Below are positions 33,436 to 42,943 of a stretch of 64,000 nucleotides of DNA, piece after piece (within the stretch, counting starts at the first letter, position 1; every line of letters starts with the position of its first letter). The stretch is from JAFGXT01 sp963677165. Lineage in GTDB: Bacteria > Verrucomicrobiota > Lentisphaeria > Victivallales > SZUA-371. The position numbers and the translations under genes were made by a program. The stretch is taken from the NCBI GenBank assembly GCA_963677165.2, contig CAXXSX010000002.1, positions 1,860,001 through 1,924,000 on the forward strand, given 5' to 3'. The notes under the pieces are model-generated. The model ran no database searches. It saw only the letters and a list, made by a program, of their open reading frames with translations, and was not told the DNA's origin.

Positions 33436-35789
33436 TATCGTTTTTTCGTTCGTTGAAGTCTAGACGCGAACTTGGCAAAAAAGGGCTGGTTGGCTCCAGA
33501 AAACGGCGTACTTCTGATCAAACGCTGGCCAGTGTGGCAGAGCATTCCAAAACTTTGGCAATAACCATGCTCATTGCTATTTGGTGTGTTTCTGTTTCTA
33601 TTTTGGTTTTTAAAAAGAATGAGATCAAAGATTATAATCTGGTTGAAAAGCAGCAGGCTCCGAATACTGAATTTTCGGAACTTCCCGAGTTCTCTTATGA
33701 AGATGGTCAGGCTACAATAAAGAAAAAGCGCGAGGCGATGGCGACGGTTCCGCTTTTCTTCAGCGTTTCCAATCTCCGAATATCGCAGGCTTTGAAAAGA
33801 TTCGAGCAATTATTCATTTTTCTTGAACAGCATTATAAAGAACTCCAGGAAAATAAGAAACTGGTAAATAAAAATAATCCTGTTTTAAAGGTGATTGAAA
33901 AAATTCCCCCTGCCGGGTTAACTGCTCTTTACCAATTGGTGGAAAACCCCGCTCAGAAAAAAAACTATCAGAATCGATTGTTCCTTGTTTTGGCAAATGG
34001 AGTAATGTCTCGCGAGGATAAAGAAAACTTAAAACTAAAACAAAAAATCCGTGTCATTGATGTAAAAGATCGTCGTAAACAGCCACGTGAGCTAGTTGAG
34101 ATGGCAACCCCTGAAACTGCCGCCGAAGAGGTTGCTGATGGTATTTTGAAATATTATTCAAGTAATGATCGTGATGTTTTCCGGAAGGCCCTGATTGCGA
34201 TTACACTCTACCTTATCGGTCCGAAGGGTGATTTGGAGTTTAATAATACAGTTACGCAGGCGGAACGTGATATTGCTGCGGGTAAAGTTGATCCGGTTAT
34301 TGTTAGGTACCGGAAGGATCAACCTTTGATTCTCAAAGGCCAGATTATTACTGCACGCGATTTAGATATTTTGCGTCAATATCAGATTCAACTGAAAGAA
34401 TCAACCAAACAGATCGAGTTGTGGGAAAGGCTGTTGAGAATCGGTCTGATATGCTTGTTTCTGATGGTTATTACCGGTATTTACATCTACCATATTCACC
34501 CGGAAGTTGCCTCTAGTAACCAAAAGATATGGGTAACCGGTACAACGGTTATTTTTGGTATTCTGGTAAATTACGGTTCGCTTGAATTGTTTGATTTTCT
34601 CAGTCCGATCTTGAACTTGTTGCCGCATTTTGCCAATGATATTATTCCGTTAGCGGTGGTGTCTGCCGTCCTTTCGGTGACAGTTGGTTTCAGGGTGGCT
34701 GTTTACGCCGGTTTTTTTACATCTGTTATTGCCGCGATGATGCTGAATGGATCGTTCAATATGGTAATGAACGGAATGCTGGTCAGTTGTCTGGTTGGTT
34801 TTGCGGTCCGTCATTCGTTGAATTATAAATCTTTCTTTTTCCGTATTCTAATCCTGGTTTCGATTTTGTCATTAATGCTGAATGACCAGCTTTACACCAA
34901 TTTCCAATTTTCAGAATGGACTCCGGTTTACGCTTTTGCCAATGGAATCGGCACCGCCATTTTAGCTTTGATTATTCTGTTTGTTGTTGAATTTCTCTTT
35001 AATATCAGTACCAACATGGCACTGCTTGCGTTATGTGACTATAACCATCCGTTGCTGAAACGTTTGCAGATGGAGGCTCCCGGCACCTTTCATCATAGCT
35101 TGATGGTGGCGACGCTGGCTGAACAGGCGGCTATTGCGATTGGCGTTAATCCGATCAAAGCCAGAGTGGGGGCTTTGTTTCATGATATTGGTAAACTGAT
35201 TAAACCTGAATATTTTACGGAAAACAATGCTGCTGACGATAAGCATCGTGAGCTGCATCCGCGCATGAGTAGCCTGATTATTCTTAATCATGTCAAAGAA
35301 GGTGTTGACATGGCGATAAAATACAAGCTTAAAAAGATTATTCGTGACGCGATTGAACAGCATCACGGAACAGATATGGTCTTTTACTTTTATAAACGTG
35401 CCCTTGAAGAGAATAACGGTGATACTCCAGTTGCAGAAGGTGAATATCGTTATTCCGGTCCATTGCCTGTAGAGAAAGAAGTTGTTCTTATCGGCTTGGC
35501 GGATGTTTGCGAAGCTGCATCCAGATCTCTGCAGAAACCGACGCCAGCTAAAATTGAGGCGATGGTTTGGGAACTGCTTCGTAAACGGGTTCGTGACCGG
35601 CAGATGGACAAAGCCCGAATTACTTTGGCTGAACTTGGAACGATCAGGGATAGTTTTTCCAAAACATTATCAACGATGCTGCATGGCCGAATAGCATATC
35701 CCAAGGATAATAATAATGAAGACGACTTATTCGTGGCGGGCACCAAAGTACCTCCCGCCGAAGCGAAAACCACTGAAGAAACTGATTGA
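33432..35789 (+). CDS. pgpH: 7TM-HD (PgpH-type) cyclic-di-AMP phosphodiesterase-like protein
   Basis: 785 residues. One membrane segment near residues 38-58 is followed by an external 7TMR-HDED domain (about 60-330), seven membrane segments (about 335-520), and a cytoplasmic HD domain. The HD metal site includes HHSLMVATLAEQ and LFHDIGK with His584-Asp585, then HP and EQHHGTD. This architecture matches PgpH, which hydrolyses c-di-AMP; activity is inferred from architecture only. It overlaps phoH by 4 bases and ybeY by 74 bases, the common order phoH-pgpH-ybeY. Confidence 0.9.
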   Translation: MISFFRSLKSRRELGKKGLVGSRKRRTSDQTLASVAEHSKTLAITMLIAIWCVSVSILVFKKNEIKDYNLVEKQQAPNTEFSELPEFSYEDGQATIKKKREAMATVPLFFSVSNLRISQALKRFEQLFIFLEQHYKELQENKKLVNKNNPVLKVIEKIPPAGLTALYQLVENPAQKKNYQNRLFLVLANGVMSREDKENLKLKQKIRVIDVKDRRKQPRELVEMATPETAAEEVADGILKYYSSNDRDVFRKALIAITLYLIGPKGDLEFNNTVTQAERDIAAGKVDPVIVRYRKDQPLILKGQIITARDLDILRQYQIQLKESTKQIELWERLLRIGLICLFLMVITGIYIYHIHPEVASSNQKIWVTGTTVIFGILVNYGSLELFDFLSPILNLLPHFANDIIPLAVVSAVLSVTVGFRVAVYAGFFTSVIAAMMLNGSFNMVMNGMLVSCLVGFAVRHSLNYKSFFFRILILVSILSLMLNDQLYTNFQFSEWTPVYAFANGIGTAILALIILFVVEFLFNISTNMALLALCDYNHPLLKRLQMEAPGTFHHSLMVATLAEQAAIAIGVNPIKARVGALFHDIGKLIKPEYFTENNAADDKHRELHPRMSSLIILNHVKEGVDMAIKYKLKKIIRDAIEQHHGTDMVFYFYKRALEENNGDTPVAEGEYRYSGPLPVEKEVVLIGLADVCEAASRSLQKPTPAKIEAMVWELLRKRVRDRQMDKARITLAELGTIRDSFSKTLSTMLHGRIAYPKDNNNEDDLFVAGTKVPPAEAKTTEETD

Positions 35790-36207
35790 AGCTGCAGCGG
35801 TTTTTGCAGGGCTTGAGCTTGATGATGATTATGTTGTGACCGTGAGCTTTGTAGATGACCGGTTTATGACACGTTTGAATTGGGAAGCCCTTGAACATGA
35901 AGGAACAACGGATGTTATAACCTTCGCATATCTGGAAGACGACATGTTATTTCCGGGAGATACAGCAGTAGAACTGGTTATTTGTGCTGATTTTGCCTGG
36001 CGAGAAGGGGAGGAACGTGATGACTCCAGTTTTGCGGAGGAACTGGCGTTGTATGTTGTGCATGGAATGCTCCATTCCGCTGGAGAAGACGATCTTGATC
36101 CGGTTGCCCGTAAGAGTATGCGGCGCCGTGAAAATGAAGTGATGACGGAACTCAGGAAGGAGTTTGATTTTCAGGCGATCTTTCCGGGGCTCAAAGAGAG
36201 AGAGTAA
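35716..36207 (+). CDS. ybeY: Endoribonuclease YbeY with a substituted zinc ligand
   Basis: 163 residues. The ATG at 35716 has AAGGA 8 bases upstream and lies 74 bases inside the pgpH gene. TTDVITFAYLED and ADFAWRE are family segments. The zinc motif, normally HGxLHxxGxDH, reads HGMLHSAGEDD: His116 and His120 are kept, but the third ligand position (126) is Asp. YbeY trims and checks rRNA 3' ends. Whether Asp126 still holds the metal is unknown. The context with phoH and the following CorC-type gene is standard. Confidence 0.9.
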   Translation: MKTTYSWRAPKYLPPKRKPLKKLIEAAAVFAGLELDDDYVVTVSFVDDRFMTRLNWEALEHEGTTDVITFAYLEDDMLFPGDTAVELVICADFAWREGEERDDSSFAEELALYVVHGMLHSAGEDDLDPVARKSMRRRENEVMTELRKEFDFQAIFPGLKERE

Positions 36208-36230
36208 ATAATTTGGAGGATCAGCCTGTA

Positions 36231-37535
36231 TTGCAGGCAGTTGTCAAAGAAGACATGAAAATTGAACTATTGGTAATTATTTATCTGGTGTTTGTCTGGT
36301 TGTTGACCGCATGGGAAGCGTTATTGCAGCTCAGCCGCGGACGAGTAAGAAAAATTGAAGCCGATGACCGTGATCTTGCCCGCCGGGCGGAAGTGTGGAT
36401 CGAAAATCAATCTGATTATGATATGGTTTTTCGTATTCTGTGTTTTGCCATAATTGGTTCAATGAGTATCATTCTGATTGATGCATTTCGTGAGAGTGCT
36501 CAATTTAAGCAGCAGGAAATGCTTTCAGCCGGCACTTGTGCCGTGATCATTCTGGCCTGTATTGTTTTCGCAGAAGCGATTGCCAAGCTGATGATCAACC
36601 GGTTATATATGGCCGTACTCAAAACAACCATGCCGTTGATGACTGCCCTGAAATATTCATTGTTTGCGCCGATTGTATTTGTTTTGCGCCGTTTTTCAGA
36701 TGAATTGGAGAATAATCCCGGCAGAGAGAAAAACTCGAATGACCGTCCTACCGCTGAAGATGAAATCATGTCATTGGTAGAAAAAGACGATGAAGACGGT
36801 ACTGACAATGAACTCGAAGATGACGAACGTCGTATGATCAAAGGTGTATTCGATCTTGATGATACGTTAGTGAGAGAAATTATGACTCCGCGTGTCGATG
36901 TTGTTTCCCTGGCTGTAGATATCTCAATTGATGAGGCGATTAAGAAATTTATTGAGACTGGTCACAGTCGTATTCCTGTGTTTAAGGAGACAATCGACGA
37001 AATTGCCGGCATCATTTACGCAAAGGACTTCCTTGATGATGAGCGCTGCAAAAACTCTGACCTGTATGGATTTCTGCATAAACCGGTATTTGTTCCGGAA
37101 ACCAAGAATGTTGGTGATTTGCTTGAAGAGTTCAAGCTTGAAAGTAATCATTTTGCTGTAATCATTGATGAGTACGGCGGAACTTCCGGTATTGTAACAA
37201 TGGAAGATATCATCGAAGAAATTGTCGGAGAAATTCGTGATGAATATGATATCGACGAAGAGGTTGAAGCTGAACCGGAACCCTTGGCTGACGGTAGCTA
37301 TGTACTTGATGCCCGATATCTTATCAGCGATCTTAATGAATTGCTCGATATTGATATTCCGGAAGAAGATGTTGATACCATTGGCGGTTATGTTTGTGGT
37401 GAAGTTGGACGTATTCCTGAGGCCGGCGAAGAGTTCGAACTTGAAGAAGCAGGCTTAAAGGTGAGGATTCTGAAAGCTGACCGTCGTAAAATTTTAACGA
37501 TTCGAATCGAACTGTTGGAGAACACAGATGAATAG
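36231..37535 (+). CDS. CBS-domain/CorC-type membrane protein (CNNM-like)
   Basis: Start is uncertain: TTG at 36231 has GGAGGA 10 bases upstream, while the ATG at 36255 has only AAAGAAG; TTG at 36213 is the longest option. About 426-434 residues. Membrane segments occur near the N-terminus (IELLVIIYLVFVWLL), and near residues 75 and 100. A CBS pair (about 200-325) begins after MTPRVDVVSLAVDISIDEAI and includes GHSRIPVFKE and GGTSGIVTMEDIIEEI. The CorC/HlyC domain (about 340-420) contains DGSYVLDARYLISDLN. Family members act in magnesium or cobalt efflux or sit beside ybeY as here. Confidence 0.88.
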   Translation: MQAVVKEDMKIELLVIIYLVFVWLLTAWEALLQLSRGRVRKIEADDRDLARRAEVWIENQSDYDMVFRILCFAIIGSMSIILIDAFRESAQFKQQEMLSAGTCAVIILACIVFAEAIAKLMINRLYMAVLKTTMPLMTALKYSLFAPIVFVLRRFSDELENNPGREKNSNDRPTAEDEIMSLVEKDDEDGTDNELEDDERRMIKGVFDLDDTLVREIMTPRVDVVSLAVDISIDEAIKKFIETGHSRIPVFKETIDEIAGIIYAKDFLDDERCKNSDLYGFLHKPVFVPETKNVGDLLEEFKLESNHFAVIIDEYGGTSGIVTMEDIIEEIVGEIRDEYDIDEEVEAEPEPLADGSYVLDARYLISDLNELLDIDIPEEDVDTIGGYVCGEVGRIPEAGEEFELEEAGLKVRILKADRRKILTIRIELLENTDE

Positions 37536-38193
37536 ACCCGGGCTTGCCGCCTTAATAAGAAACCGTATATTCGCGGGATTGCTGCTGGTTGTTCCGCTTG
37601 GATTCAGTTTGTGGGTGGCCGGGTTCCTTTATTTTAAATTGACCGGATGGGCGGTCAATATCATGTCGCATTTTGTTTCTCGTCCGTATCCGGAATGGTG
37701 GATGCATTGCGTCCGGATTGGTTCGATCATCATTATTCTGGTATTGCTGTTTTTTATTGGACAGCTTGCGCGCTATAAAGTCTTTCGTATGCTGATTAAC
37801 TTCACGGAATGGTCCGTGATGAAAGTTCCAATGCTGAACACGATTTACTCGACCTGCCGTCAGATCGGTAATGCGATCTGGGCTCCGGAGGGCGGTATGT
37901 TCAGTAAGGTGGTTTTGTTTGAATATCCTCGTAAGGGAATTTGGGTCATTGGTTTCCTCACCAATGAAAACAGAGATCATGATTGGGAACTGCATGAAAA
38001 ATCAGGGGAAGATTTGATCAGTATTTTTCTTCCGACAACTCCTAACCCAACCAGTGGTTTTTTGTTATTTGTCCCACGTGAGGACTGCCAAATTCTGGAT
38101 ATGCCGGTTTCCGAAGGGATGCGTCTGGTGATCAGCGGCGGCGCGGTTTCTTCTCATCATGGAAAGCATCATGTAAAAGTTGAGAATGAATAA
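37528..38193 (+). CDS. DUF502-family membrane protein
   Basis: 221 residues. Two hydrophobic segments (FAGLLLVVPLGFSLWVAGFL and IGSIIIILVLLFFIGQLA) precede a soluble C-terminal part with family motifs VPMLNTIYSTCRQIGNAI, GFLTNEN, and FLPTTPNPTSGFLLFVPRED. The function of this widespread family is not established. It overlaps the CorC-type gene by 8 bases, and ends 12 bases before the convergent macrodomain gene. Confidence 0.88.
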   Translation: MNRPGLAALIRNRIFAGLLLVVPLGFSLWVAGFLYFKLTGWAVNIMSHFVSRPYPEWWMHCVRIGSIIIILVLLFFIGQLARYKVFRMLINFTEWSVMKVPMLNTIYSTCRQIGNAIWAPEGGMFSKVVLFEYPRKGIWVIGFLTNENRDHDWELHEKSGEDLISIFLPTTPNPTSGFLLFVPREDCQILDMPVSEGMRLVISGGAVSSHHGKHHVKVENE

Positions 38194-38204
38194 ACCGAGT
38201 GCTG

Positions 38205-38699
38205 TTAGCGGAGAAGTTCGCGATACACAGCCTCGGCTTCTGATGAGAAGGCTGTAAATATGACCTTTTCCGGGAATTTTCCCTGCCAGTTTTTAGCGGT
38301 ATCAACCGCAATTTCCGAAGCCAGTCGTAATGGAAAATGATATACACCCGTACTTATTCCGGGAAAAGCTATAACTTTCAATTGATATTCTTCTGCCAGC
38401 CTTAATGAGTTCAGATAACAGTTTTTCAGCAGTTCCGGTTCGTTGGATTTCCCACCGTGCCAGACTGGACCGGGAGTGTGGATTACATGGGATGCTGGTA
38501 ACCGGTATCCTGCCGTTATTACCGCTTCACTAGTTTTGCAGCCGTTGAACTTGCGGCATTCTTCCAGTAATTCGGGACCGGCAGCACGATGGATAGCTCC
38601 ATCTACTCCACCGCCGCCCAGCAAAGAACAGTTGGCAGCATTGACAATGGCATCGACTTCCAGCCGGGTGATATCTCCTTGTATGACTTCAAGTATCAT
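38205..38699 (-). CDS. Macrodomain O-acetyl-ADP-ribose deacetylase-like protein
   Basis: 164 residues, a single macrodomain of the YmdB/MacroD type. GDITRLEVDAIVNAANCSLLG and GGGVDGAIHRAAG are the ADP-ribose loops, with the catalytic Asp in GGVDGAIH, and FPGISTGVYHFP is the second loop. These enzymes remove acetyl from O-acetyl-ADP-ribose or mono-ADP-ribose from proteins. It overlaps the lipoprotein gene before it by 4 bases, an unexpected partnership of a cytoplasmic and an envelope protein. Confidence 0.94.
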   Translation of the reverse strand: MILEVIQGDITRLEVDAIVNAANCSLLGGGGVDGAIHRAAGPELLEECRKFNGCKTSEAVITAGYRLPASHVIHTPGPVWHGGKSNEPELLKNCYLNSLRLAEEYQLKVIAFPGISTGVYHFPLRLASEIAVDTAKNWQGKFPEKVIFTAFSSEAEAVYRELLR

Positions 38700-39571
38700 T
38701 TCTTTGGAGGGGCTTCCTTTGAAGCTTTTGCTTCTTTTGCCATTTTCTGTTTCTTCAATTTCAATTCAGCTTCTGCTTTTTTATCAAACCATGGGATAGG
38801 CAGTTCAAAGGTTTTCGGAGGAAATTTAACATTAAGTTTGAACTCAATGGTTTCATACTGATATTTTTTGCCGTTCATTTGTGATGTATAAATGTATGGC
38901 ATTAGAACGCCGTCAAAGCGTTTATATTTATTGGTATAAGATGAACTATTGACCATATATCGGGAGGTTTTAAACTGATAAGCTACTTTTCTGGTTACGA
39001 AATTATTTTTATCAACATAGATGTAGAAATATTGCAGGCTTTTGTTTTTTGAGTGGCAAATGAGTTTATAATAAGGAATTGTGCCGGCAATAATTTCTTT
39101 AATTTCAATTTTGGGAAAGACATCGGTATAAGAATATGCTGGGTTACCCATTTTGCTTAACGCTTTCATTACACCCAGGCGCAGGCCGGTTAACGGTTGA
39201 CTTTTTCCGGATTCGGGATCTATCGACCAGGCATGTTTTCCATCGTAAAGTGAAATTGTATCCGGTTTGCCGTTTTTGTAAACAATCTGCTTGTTGCAAT
39301 AAGGGGTTTTGCGAAACATGGTTGTAACTTCATATTTATCGCCGGAATCATCGCCTTCGGTAAGCATTTTTTGCTTCATGATGTATGTCTGGGCTGTAAG
39401 ACATTTGCCGTTCGGATCGGTTACCTCACGCATTTTCTTTACTAGTGAGTTTAATGAAATTGTTGAATTCTCTTTGACCTGCTGTTCCGGCTCGTCATCA
39501 TTGTCGGAAACACAACCGAAAAGCAACAGCATTACTGCCGGTAATAAATAGAAATATGCTAATTTCCGCAT
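38696..39571 (-). CDS. LolA-like lipoprotein
   Basis: 291 residues. MRKLAYFYLLPAVMLLLFGC is a lipoprotein signal with Cys20. The body has alternating beta strands (MFRKTPYCNKQIVYKNG, DGKHAWSIDPESGKSQPL, YYKLICHSKNKSLQYFYIYV, NNFVTRKVAYQ) resembling the LolA/outer-membrane lipoprotein-sorting fold. The last 30 residues are a Lys/Ala/Glu-rich tail. It is divergent from the ten-paralog operon with 219 bases between, and could be controlled from the same region. Function unknown. Confidence 0.65.
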   Translation of the reverse strand: MRKLAYFYLLPAVMLLLFGCVSDNDDEPEQQVKENSTISLNSLVKKMREVTDPNGKCLTAQTYIMKQKMLTEGDDSGDKYEVTTMFRKTPYCNKQIVYKNGKPDTISLYDGKHAWSIDPESGKSQPLTGLRLGVMKALSKMGNPAYSYTDVFPKIEIKEIIAGTIPYYKLICHSKNKSLQYFYIYVDKNNFVTRKVAYQFKTSRYMVNSSSYTNKYKRFDGVLMPYIYTSQMNGKKYQYETIEFKLNVKFPPKTFELPIPWFDKKAEAELKLKKQKMAKEAKASKEAPPKK

Positions 39572-39720
39572 CTTGTCAACCCTTAAAATTGCGTGTGAAC
39601 CATTCCATTGATTAACCTATCGTAATCTGTTGAAAAAACAAGCCAATATCTGAAATTTAGTGAAGAGTGAAGCTCGGAGAATTAAATGAGTAAATATTCG
39701 ACGGAAAACTCACAACTTAA

Positions 39721-39749
39721 TTGCTTATGCTTTATATCTATGCTATTAT
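39721..39749 (+). promoter_or_regulatory. Candidate sigma-70 promoter of the ten-paralog operon
   Basis: TTGCTT, a 17-base spacer and TATTAT. The -10 box ends 41 bases before the ATG of paralog 1. If used, it excludes the longer start at 39686 for that gene. Confidence 0.6.
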
Positions 39750-39790
39750 TTGTAATACTTATATTCCACCTGTGCAATGGAGACTTCACT

Positions 39791-40840
39791 ATGAAAAAAG
39801 TTCTTTTCTGCCTTGTCATGACAATTTTTGCCGTTTTCTCTCTTCACGCCCAGTCTACAGGGCAGGATGCAGAAATTATTAAACTTCTGCGTCAGGTCAA
39901 TAAGAAGCTGACTGATGTCGATCAGCGTTTGCAGAAACTGGAAAAAAAGAAGCGAAATGCTATTCCTGTGCCGATCACTCAGGCCTTTGTGCCAAAAGGT
40001 CCAAATGTCAAGGCTTTGTCCAAAATCAAATTTCCCGCAAAACCGAATAAGGCGAACCTGAAGGAATATGTTAAAAAGGTGCTAAATGCGTCTCCAAACC
40101 AGAATAATTATACTCCAAATGATATGCAGGTGGGAATGCTGGAGAAGGTCGGGCAGAAGAACCTGGATGTTTTAGTTGATTCGTTGACCAGGGAGCAGCC
40201 AGGGCATAACCGTAATTTCTTTCTTGGCGAGGCGATAGTCAAGCTGGCGAAGCCGGAGGATAAGAAACTGATTGTTAAGGGATTTGCTAAATGTAAAAAA
40301 CTTATAGATGTCATTGTCCGGTATCATTGGGAAAGAGATGTAAAAAAGATTTTGCTGGATGGTATGAGTAACTCCGACTATTTGCCTGATGCCTGGCTTT
40401 GTGCTGTGACGGGTTTTCGTGATCCGGAAACGTATCCTGTCCTCATAGAATATCTTATTTCACACTCCGGTCGTCTTAGAACTTATGATATGATTTGTGA
40501 TCTTCCCGGAATCAAACTGAAAAATGCTGTCCGAGAAGCATGGTATACTGTGCAGATGCAGCAAAATGCGGTATTTGAGAAGTTTTGTTTTTCTATTATC
40601 GCGGTGGAGTATGGTTATAAGGAAGCCTTGGAGTATCTGTTGGAAAACCGGGGGAACCGTAAATATTCCTATTACTCATCGAGATGTAATCAGGCCATTC
40701 GCGATCATGTTGACTTTGATGGTACGACTTATGAAATTGACCAGTGGTACAAGAAAAACAAGAAGAATATCGTTTTTGATTATAAGGATAAGAAATTCAA
40801 GCTGAAATCCGCAGCATCGAAAAATCAGGGAGGCAAATAA
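39791..40840 (+). CDS. Tandem secreted helical-repeat paralog 1 of 10
   Basis: 349 residues. The family layout, seen here first, is: signal peptide (MKKVLFCLVMTIFAVFSLHA), a 30-residue amphipathic coiled coil (IIKLLRQVNKKLTDVDQRLQ), a variable Gly/Pro linker, a helical HEAT-like body (about 75-320), and a basic tail (NIVFDYKDKKFKLKS). Body landmarks are KIKFP, DMQVGML, DKKLIVKGF, RYHWERDV, DPETYPVL and DLPGIKL. The ATG at 39791 (GGAG upstream) is preferred because all paralogs start at this point. An in-frame ATG at 39686 also has CGGAG and would add 35 residues with a second hydrophobic run. RYHWE replaces the YGWE of the others. Location outside the cytoplasm is inferred; function unknown. 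Confidence 0.82.
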   Translation: MKKVLFCLVMTIFAVFSLHAQSTGQDAEIIKLLRQVNKKLTDVDQRLQKLEKKKRNAIPVPITQAFVPKGPNVKALSKIKFPAKPNKANLKEYVKKVLNASPNQNNYTPNDMQVGMLEKVGQKNLDVLVDSLTREQPGHNRNFFLGEAIVKLAKPEDKKLIVKGFAKCKKLIDVIVRYHWERDVKKILLDGMSNSDYLPDAWLCAVTGFRDPETYPVLIEYLISHSGRLRTYDMICDLPGIKLKNAVREAWYTVQMQQNAVFEKFCFSIIAVEYGYKEALEYLLENRGNRKYSYYSSRCNQAIRDHVDFDGTTYEIDQWYKKNKKNIVFDYKDKKFKLKSAASKNQGGK

Positions 40841-41892
40841 TGATGACGCGCTGTTTTCTGGCAATTATTATCGGACTTTGCGGATTGACCGTTTATGCGG
40901 ATACTTTGAATAATGATCCGGAAGTTATTACTCTCCTTCAGCATATCAGTGAGAAACTGACCAGTATTGATAAACGTATGAAGAAGCTTGAGAAAGGGGA
41001 GGCTGGCAACCAGGCTGCATCCTGTTCATTTAGTGGTAATCCTGACGGGCCGAACATTAAAAAATTGTCAAAAATCAAATTTCCTGAAAATCCTGACAAG
41101 GAGAAACTGAAAAAATATGTAAGGGAAATTATGATTGCGACTAAGGGACAGAAATGCTTCGGTCCGGAAGATTTGCAGGTGTGCATGTTTAAAAAAGTGG
41201 AGCATGATCATCTTGATATTCTAATCGATGCATTAAGCAACAAGTTGAATCATGGAGTATCCAAGTGTGATCTCGAATATGCTATCTCAGATATGGTAAA
41301 ACCATCGGATAAAGAACTGATTATCAAGGCTCTGCCGAAATATACCTGGTTGGTTGAGATCGTTAACCGCTATGGCTGGCAAAAGGACGTTAAGAAAGTT
41401 CTGATCGAAAAGTTAAGCACAGGACAAAGATTGCCAATTACATGGATTATTGCGGTTGCGGGATTCCGTGATCCGAAAACCTATGGTATGCTAAAAGAGT
41501 ATTTTATTACCAACAGAAATCGGCTGCAGGTGTATGAGGCGATAAAAGATCTGCCTGGATTGAAACTTGACGATGCGATTGACGAAGCCTGGTCCATGGT
41601 TGAAGCTTTGCCGTCGCGTGACATATTTGAAAAGCTTAATACATCTATTGTCGCCTTGGATTTTGGCAAGAAGAAGGCGCTGGATTTTTTGATTAATAAT
41701 TCCAGCAATAAAAGATACAGCTACTATAAAGTCAGATATATCAAAGCGATTCGGGATCATGTTGATTATCAGGGATCGTTTTATGATCTGGTCAATTGGT
41801 ATAACAAAAACAAGCAGAATATTGTTTTCGACAAGAAGAATAAGAAATTCAAATTGAAATCTACGGTATCAAATAAGCAGGGAGAAAAATGA
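40840..41892 (+). CDS. Tandem secreted helical-repeat paralog 2 of 10
   Basis: 350 residues. The signal MMTRCFLAIIIGLCGLTVYA is followed by coiled coil LLQHISEKLTSIDKRMKKLE. Body landmarks: KIKFPENPDKEKLKKYVREI, DLQVCMFKKVEHDHLDILI, YGWQKDVKKVLIEKL, DPKTYGMLKEYFI, DLPGLKLDDAIDEAW; tail NIVFDKKNKKFKLKS. Here YGWE reads YGWQ. It has a GGGAGG ribosome site inside the end of paralog 1 and its ATG shares one base with that stop codon. It is closest to paralogs 3-5. No enzyme motif is visible. Confidence 0.85.
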   Translation: MMTRCFLAIIIGLCGLTVYADTLNNDPEVITLLQHISEKLTSIDKRMKKLEKGEAGNQAASCSFSGNPDGPNIKKLSKIKFPENPDKEKLKKYVREIMIATKGQKCFGPEDLQVCMFKKVEHDHLDILIDALSNKLNHGVSKCDLEYAISDMVKPSDKELIIKALPKYTWLVEIVNRYGWQKDVKKVLIEKLSTGQRLPITWIIAVAGFRDPKTYGMLKEYFITNRNRLQVYEAIKDLPGLKLDDAIDEAWSMVEALPSRDIFEKLNTSIVALDFGKKKALDFLINNSSNKRYSYYKVRYIKAIRDHVDYQGSFYDLVNWYNKNKQNIVFDKKNKKFKLKSTVSNKQGEK

Positions 41893-42941
41893 TGATGAAA
41901 CGCGGTTTAGGGTTAATTTTGATTGGTTTCCTGGCAGTAACGAGTTACGCTGCTGCGTCTGACAGTAAAGCTGATGCTGTTAAGCTGCTTCGGCAGATTA
42001 CAAATAAACTGGCCAGCATAGAGAAACGCTTGCAGAAGCTGGAAAAACAAAGCAAAACCGGTGGCATTTCCGGACCGGATATTAACCGGCGCGGTCCGGA
42101 TAAAGACAAGTTGTCCAAAATAAAATATCCCGCCAATCCTACGAAGGAAAATATAAGAAAATATGTCCGGGACATCGTCATTGCAACCAAAGGGCAAAAT
42201 TACTTTTCTCCTGAGGATATGCAGATTGATATGCTGTTGAAGGTTGGGCATGCGAATCTTGATGTTTTAATCGACGCGATGAAAGGGAACCGTATTCCTG
42301 GATTGTTTGCTCAAGAATATCATCTTCAAAATGTGATAAAAAGCATGGTGAAATCGTCAGACAAAAAGTTAGTTATTGACTCGTTGGCAAAATGTATGTT
42401 TCTGGCTGAAATCGTTGTTCGATTTGGTTGGGAAAAAGACGCTCAGAAAATTCTGATTGAAAAATTATCTTCTCCCGGTTTTCTCCCGGATTCCTGGCTT
42501 ACCGCGGTTGTTGATTTAAAGGATCCCAAGACTTATCCCAAGCTTAAGGAATTTTTCATTACCCATGGAAACCGTTTGAACACATATAATAAGATCAAAG
42601 ACTTACCTGGAATCAAGTTGGATGATGCCGTAAAAGAGGCATGGAATATGGTAAAAGCATCTCCACACAACCAATGGGATAAATATGGTATGTCCATTAT
42701 TGCGGTCGGCTATGGGAATAAAGAAGCACTTGCGTTTCTCTTTGACAACTATGACAATCAACAATATCGCTTTTTGCGTCTAAAATGCTGGAGCGCGATG
42801 CGGGAACATACCGATCAGGAGGGGAGTGTTGATGAAATCAGTAAGTGGTTCAACAAGAATAAGCAGAACATTGTTTTTGATAAGAAGGATAAAAAATTCA
42901 AGCTGAAATCGAAAGTATTGAGCGGCCAGGGAGGAAAGTAA
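41889..42941 (+). CDS. Tandem secreted helical-repeat paralog 3 of 10
   Basis: 350 residues. Signal MMMKRGLGLILIGFLAVTSYA, coiled coil AVKLLRQITNKLASIEKRLQ. Landmarks: KIKYPANPTKENIRKYVRDI, DMQIDMLLKVGHANLDVLID, FGWEKDAQKILIEKL, DPKTYPKLKEFFI, DLPGIKLDDAVKEAW, and tail NIVFDKKDKKFKLKS. It begins with three Met codons in a row, overlapping the previous stop by 4 bases, with GGAGAAA as the ribosome site. The YGWE tyrosine is Phe here. The tail DNA is nearly the same as that of paralog 5. Confidence 0.85.
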   Translation: MMMKRGLGLILIGFLAVTSYAAASDSKADAVKLLRQITNKLASIEKRLQKLEKQSKTGGISGPDINRRGPDKDKLSKIKYPANPTKENIRKYVRDIVIATKGQNYFSPEDMQIDMLLKVGHANLDVLIDAMKGNRIPGLFAQEYHLQNVIKSMVKSSDKKLVIDSLAKCMFLAEIVVRFGWEKDAQKILIEKLSSPGFLPDSWLTAVVDLKDPKTYPKLKEFFITHGNRLNTYNKIKDLPGIKLDDAVKEAWNMVKASPHNQWDKYGMSIIAVGYGNKEALAFLFDNYDNQQYRFLRLKCWSAMREHTDQEGSVDEISKWFNKNKQNIVFDKKDKKFKLKSKVLSGQGGK

Positions 42942-42943
42942 TA

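Noticed and set aside
39686..39790. Longer start for paralog 1 adding 35 residues
   Set aside because: It has a fair ribosome site, but a good promoter -10 box lies inside it and the other nine paralogs all begin at the signal peptide corresponding to 39791.
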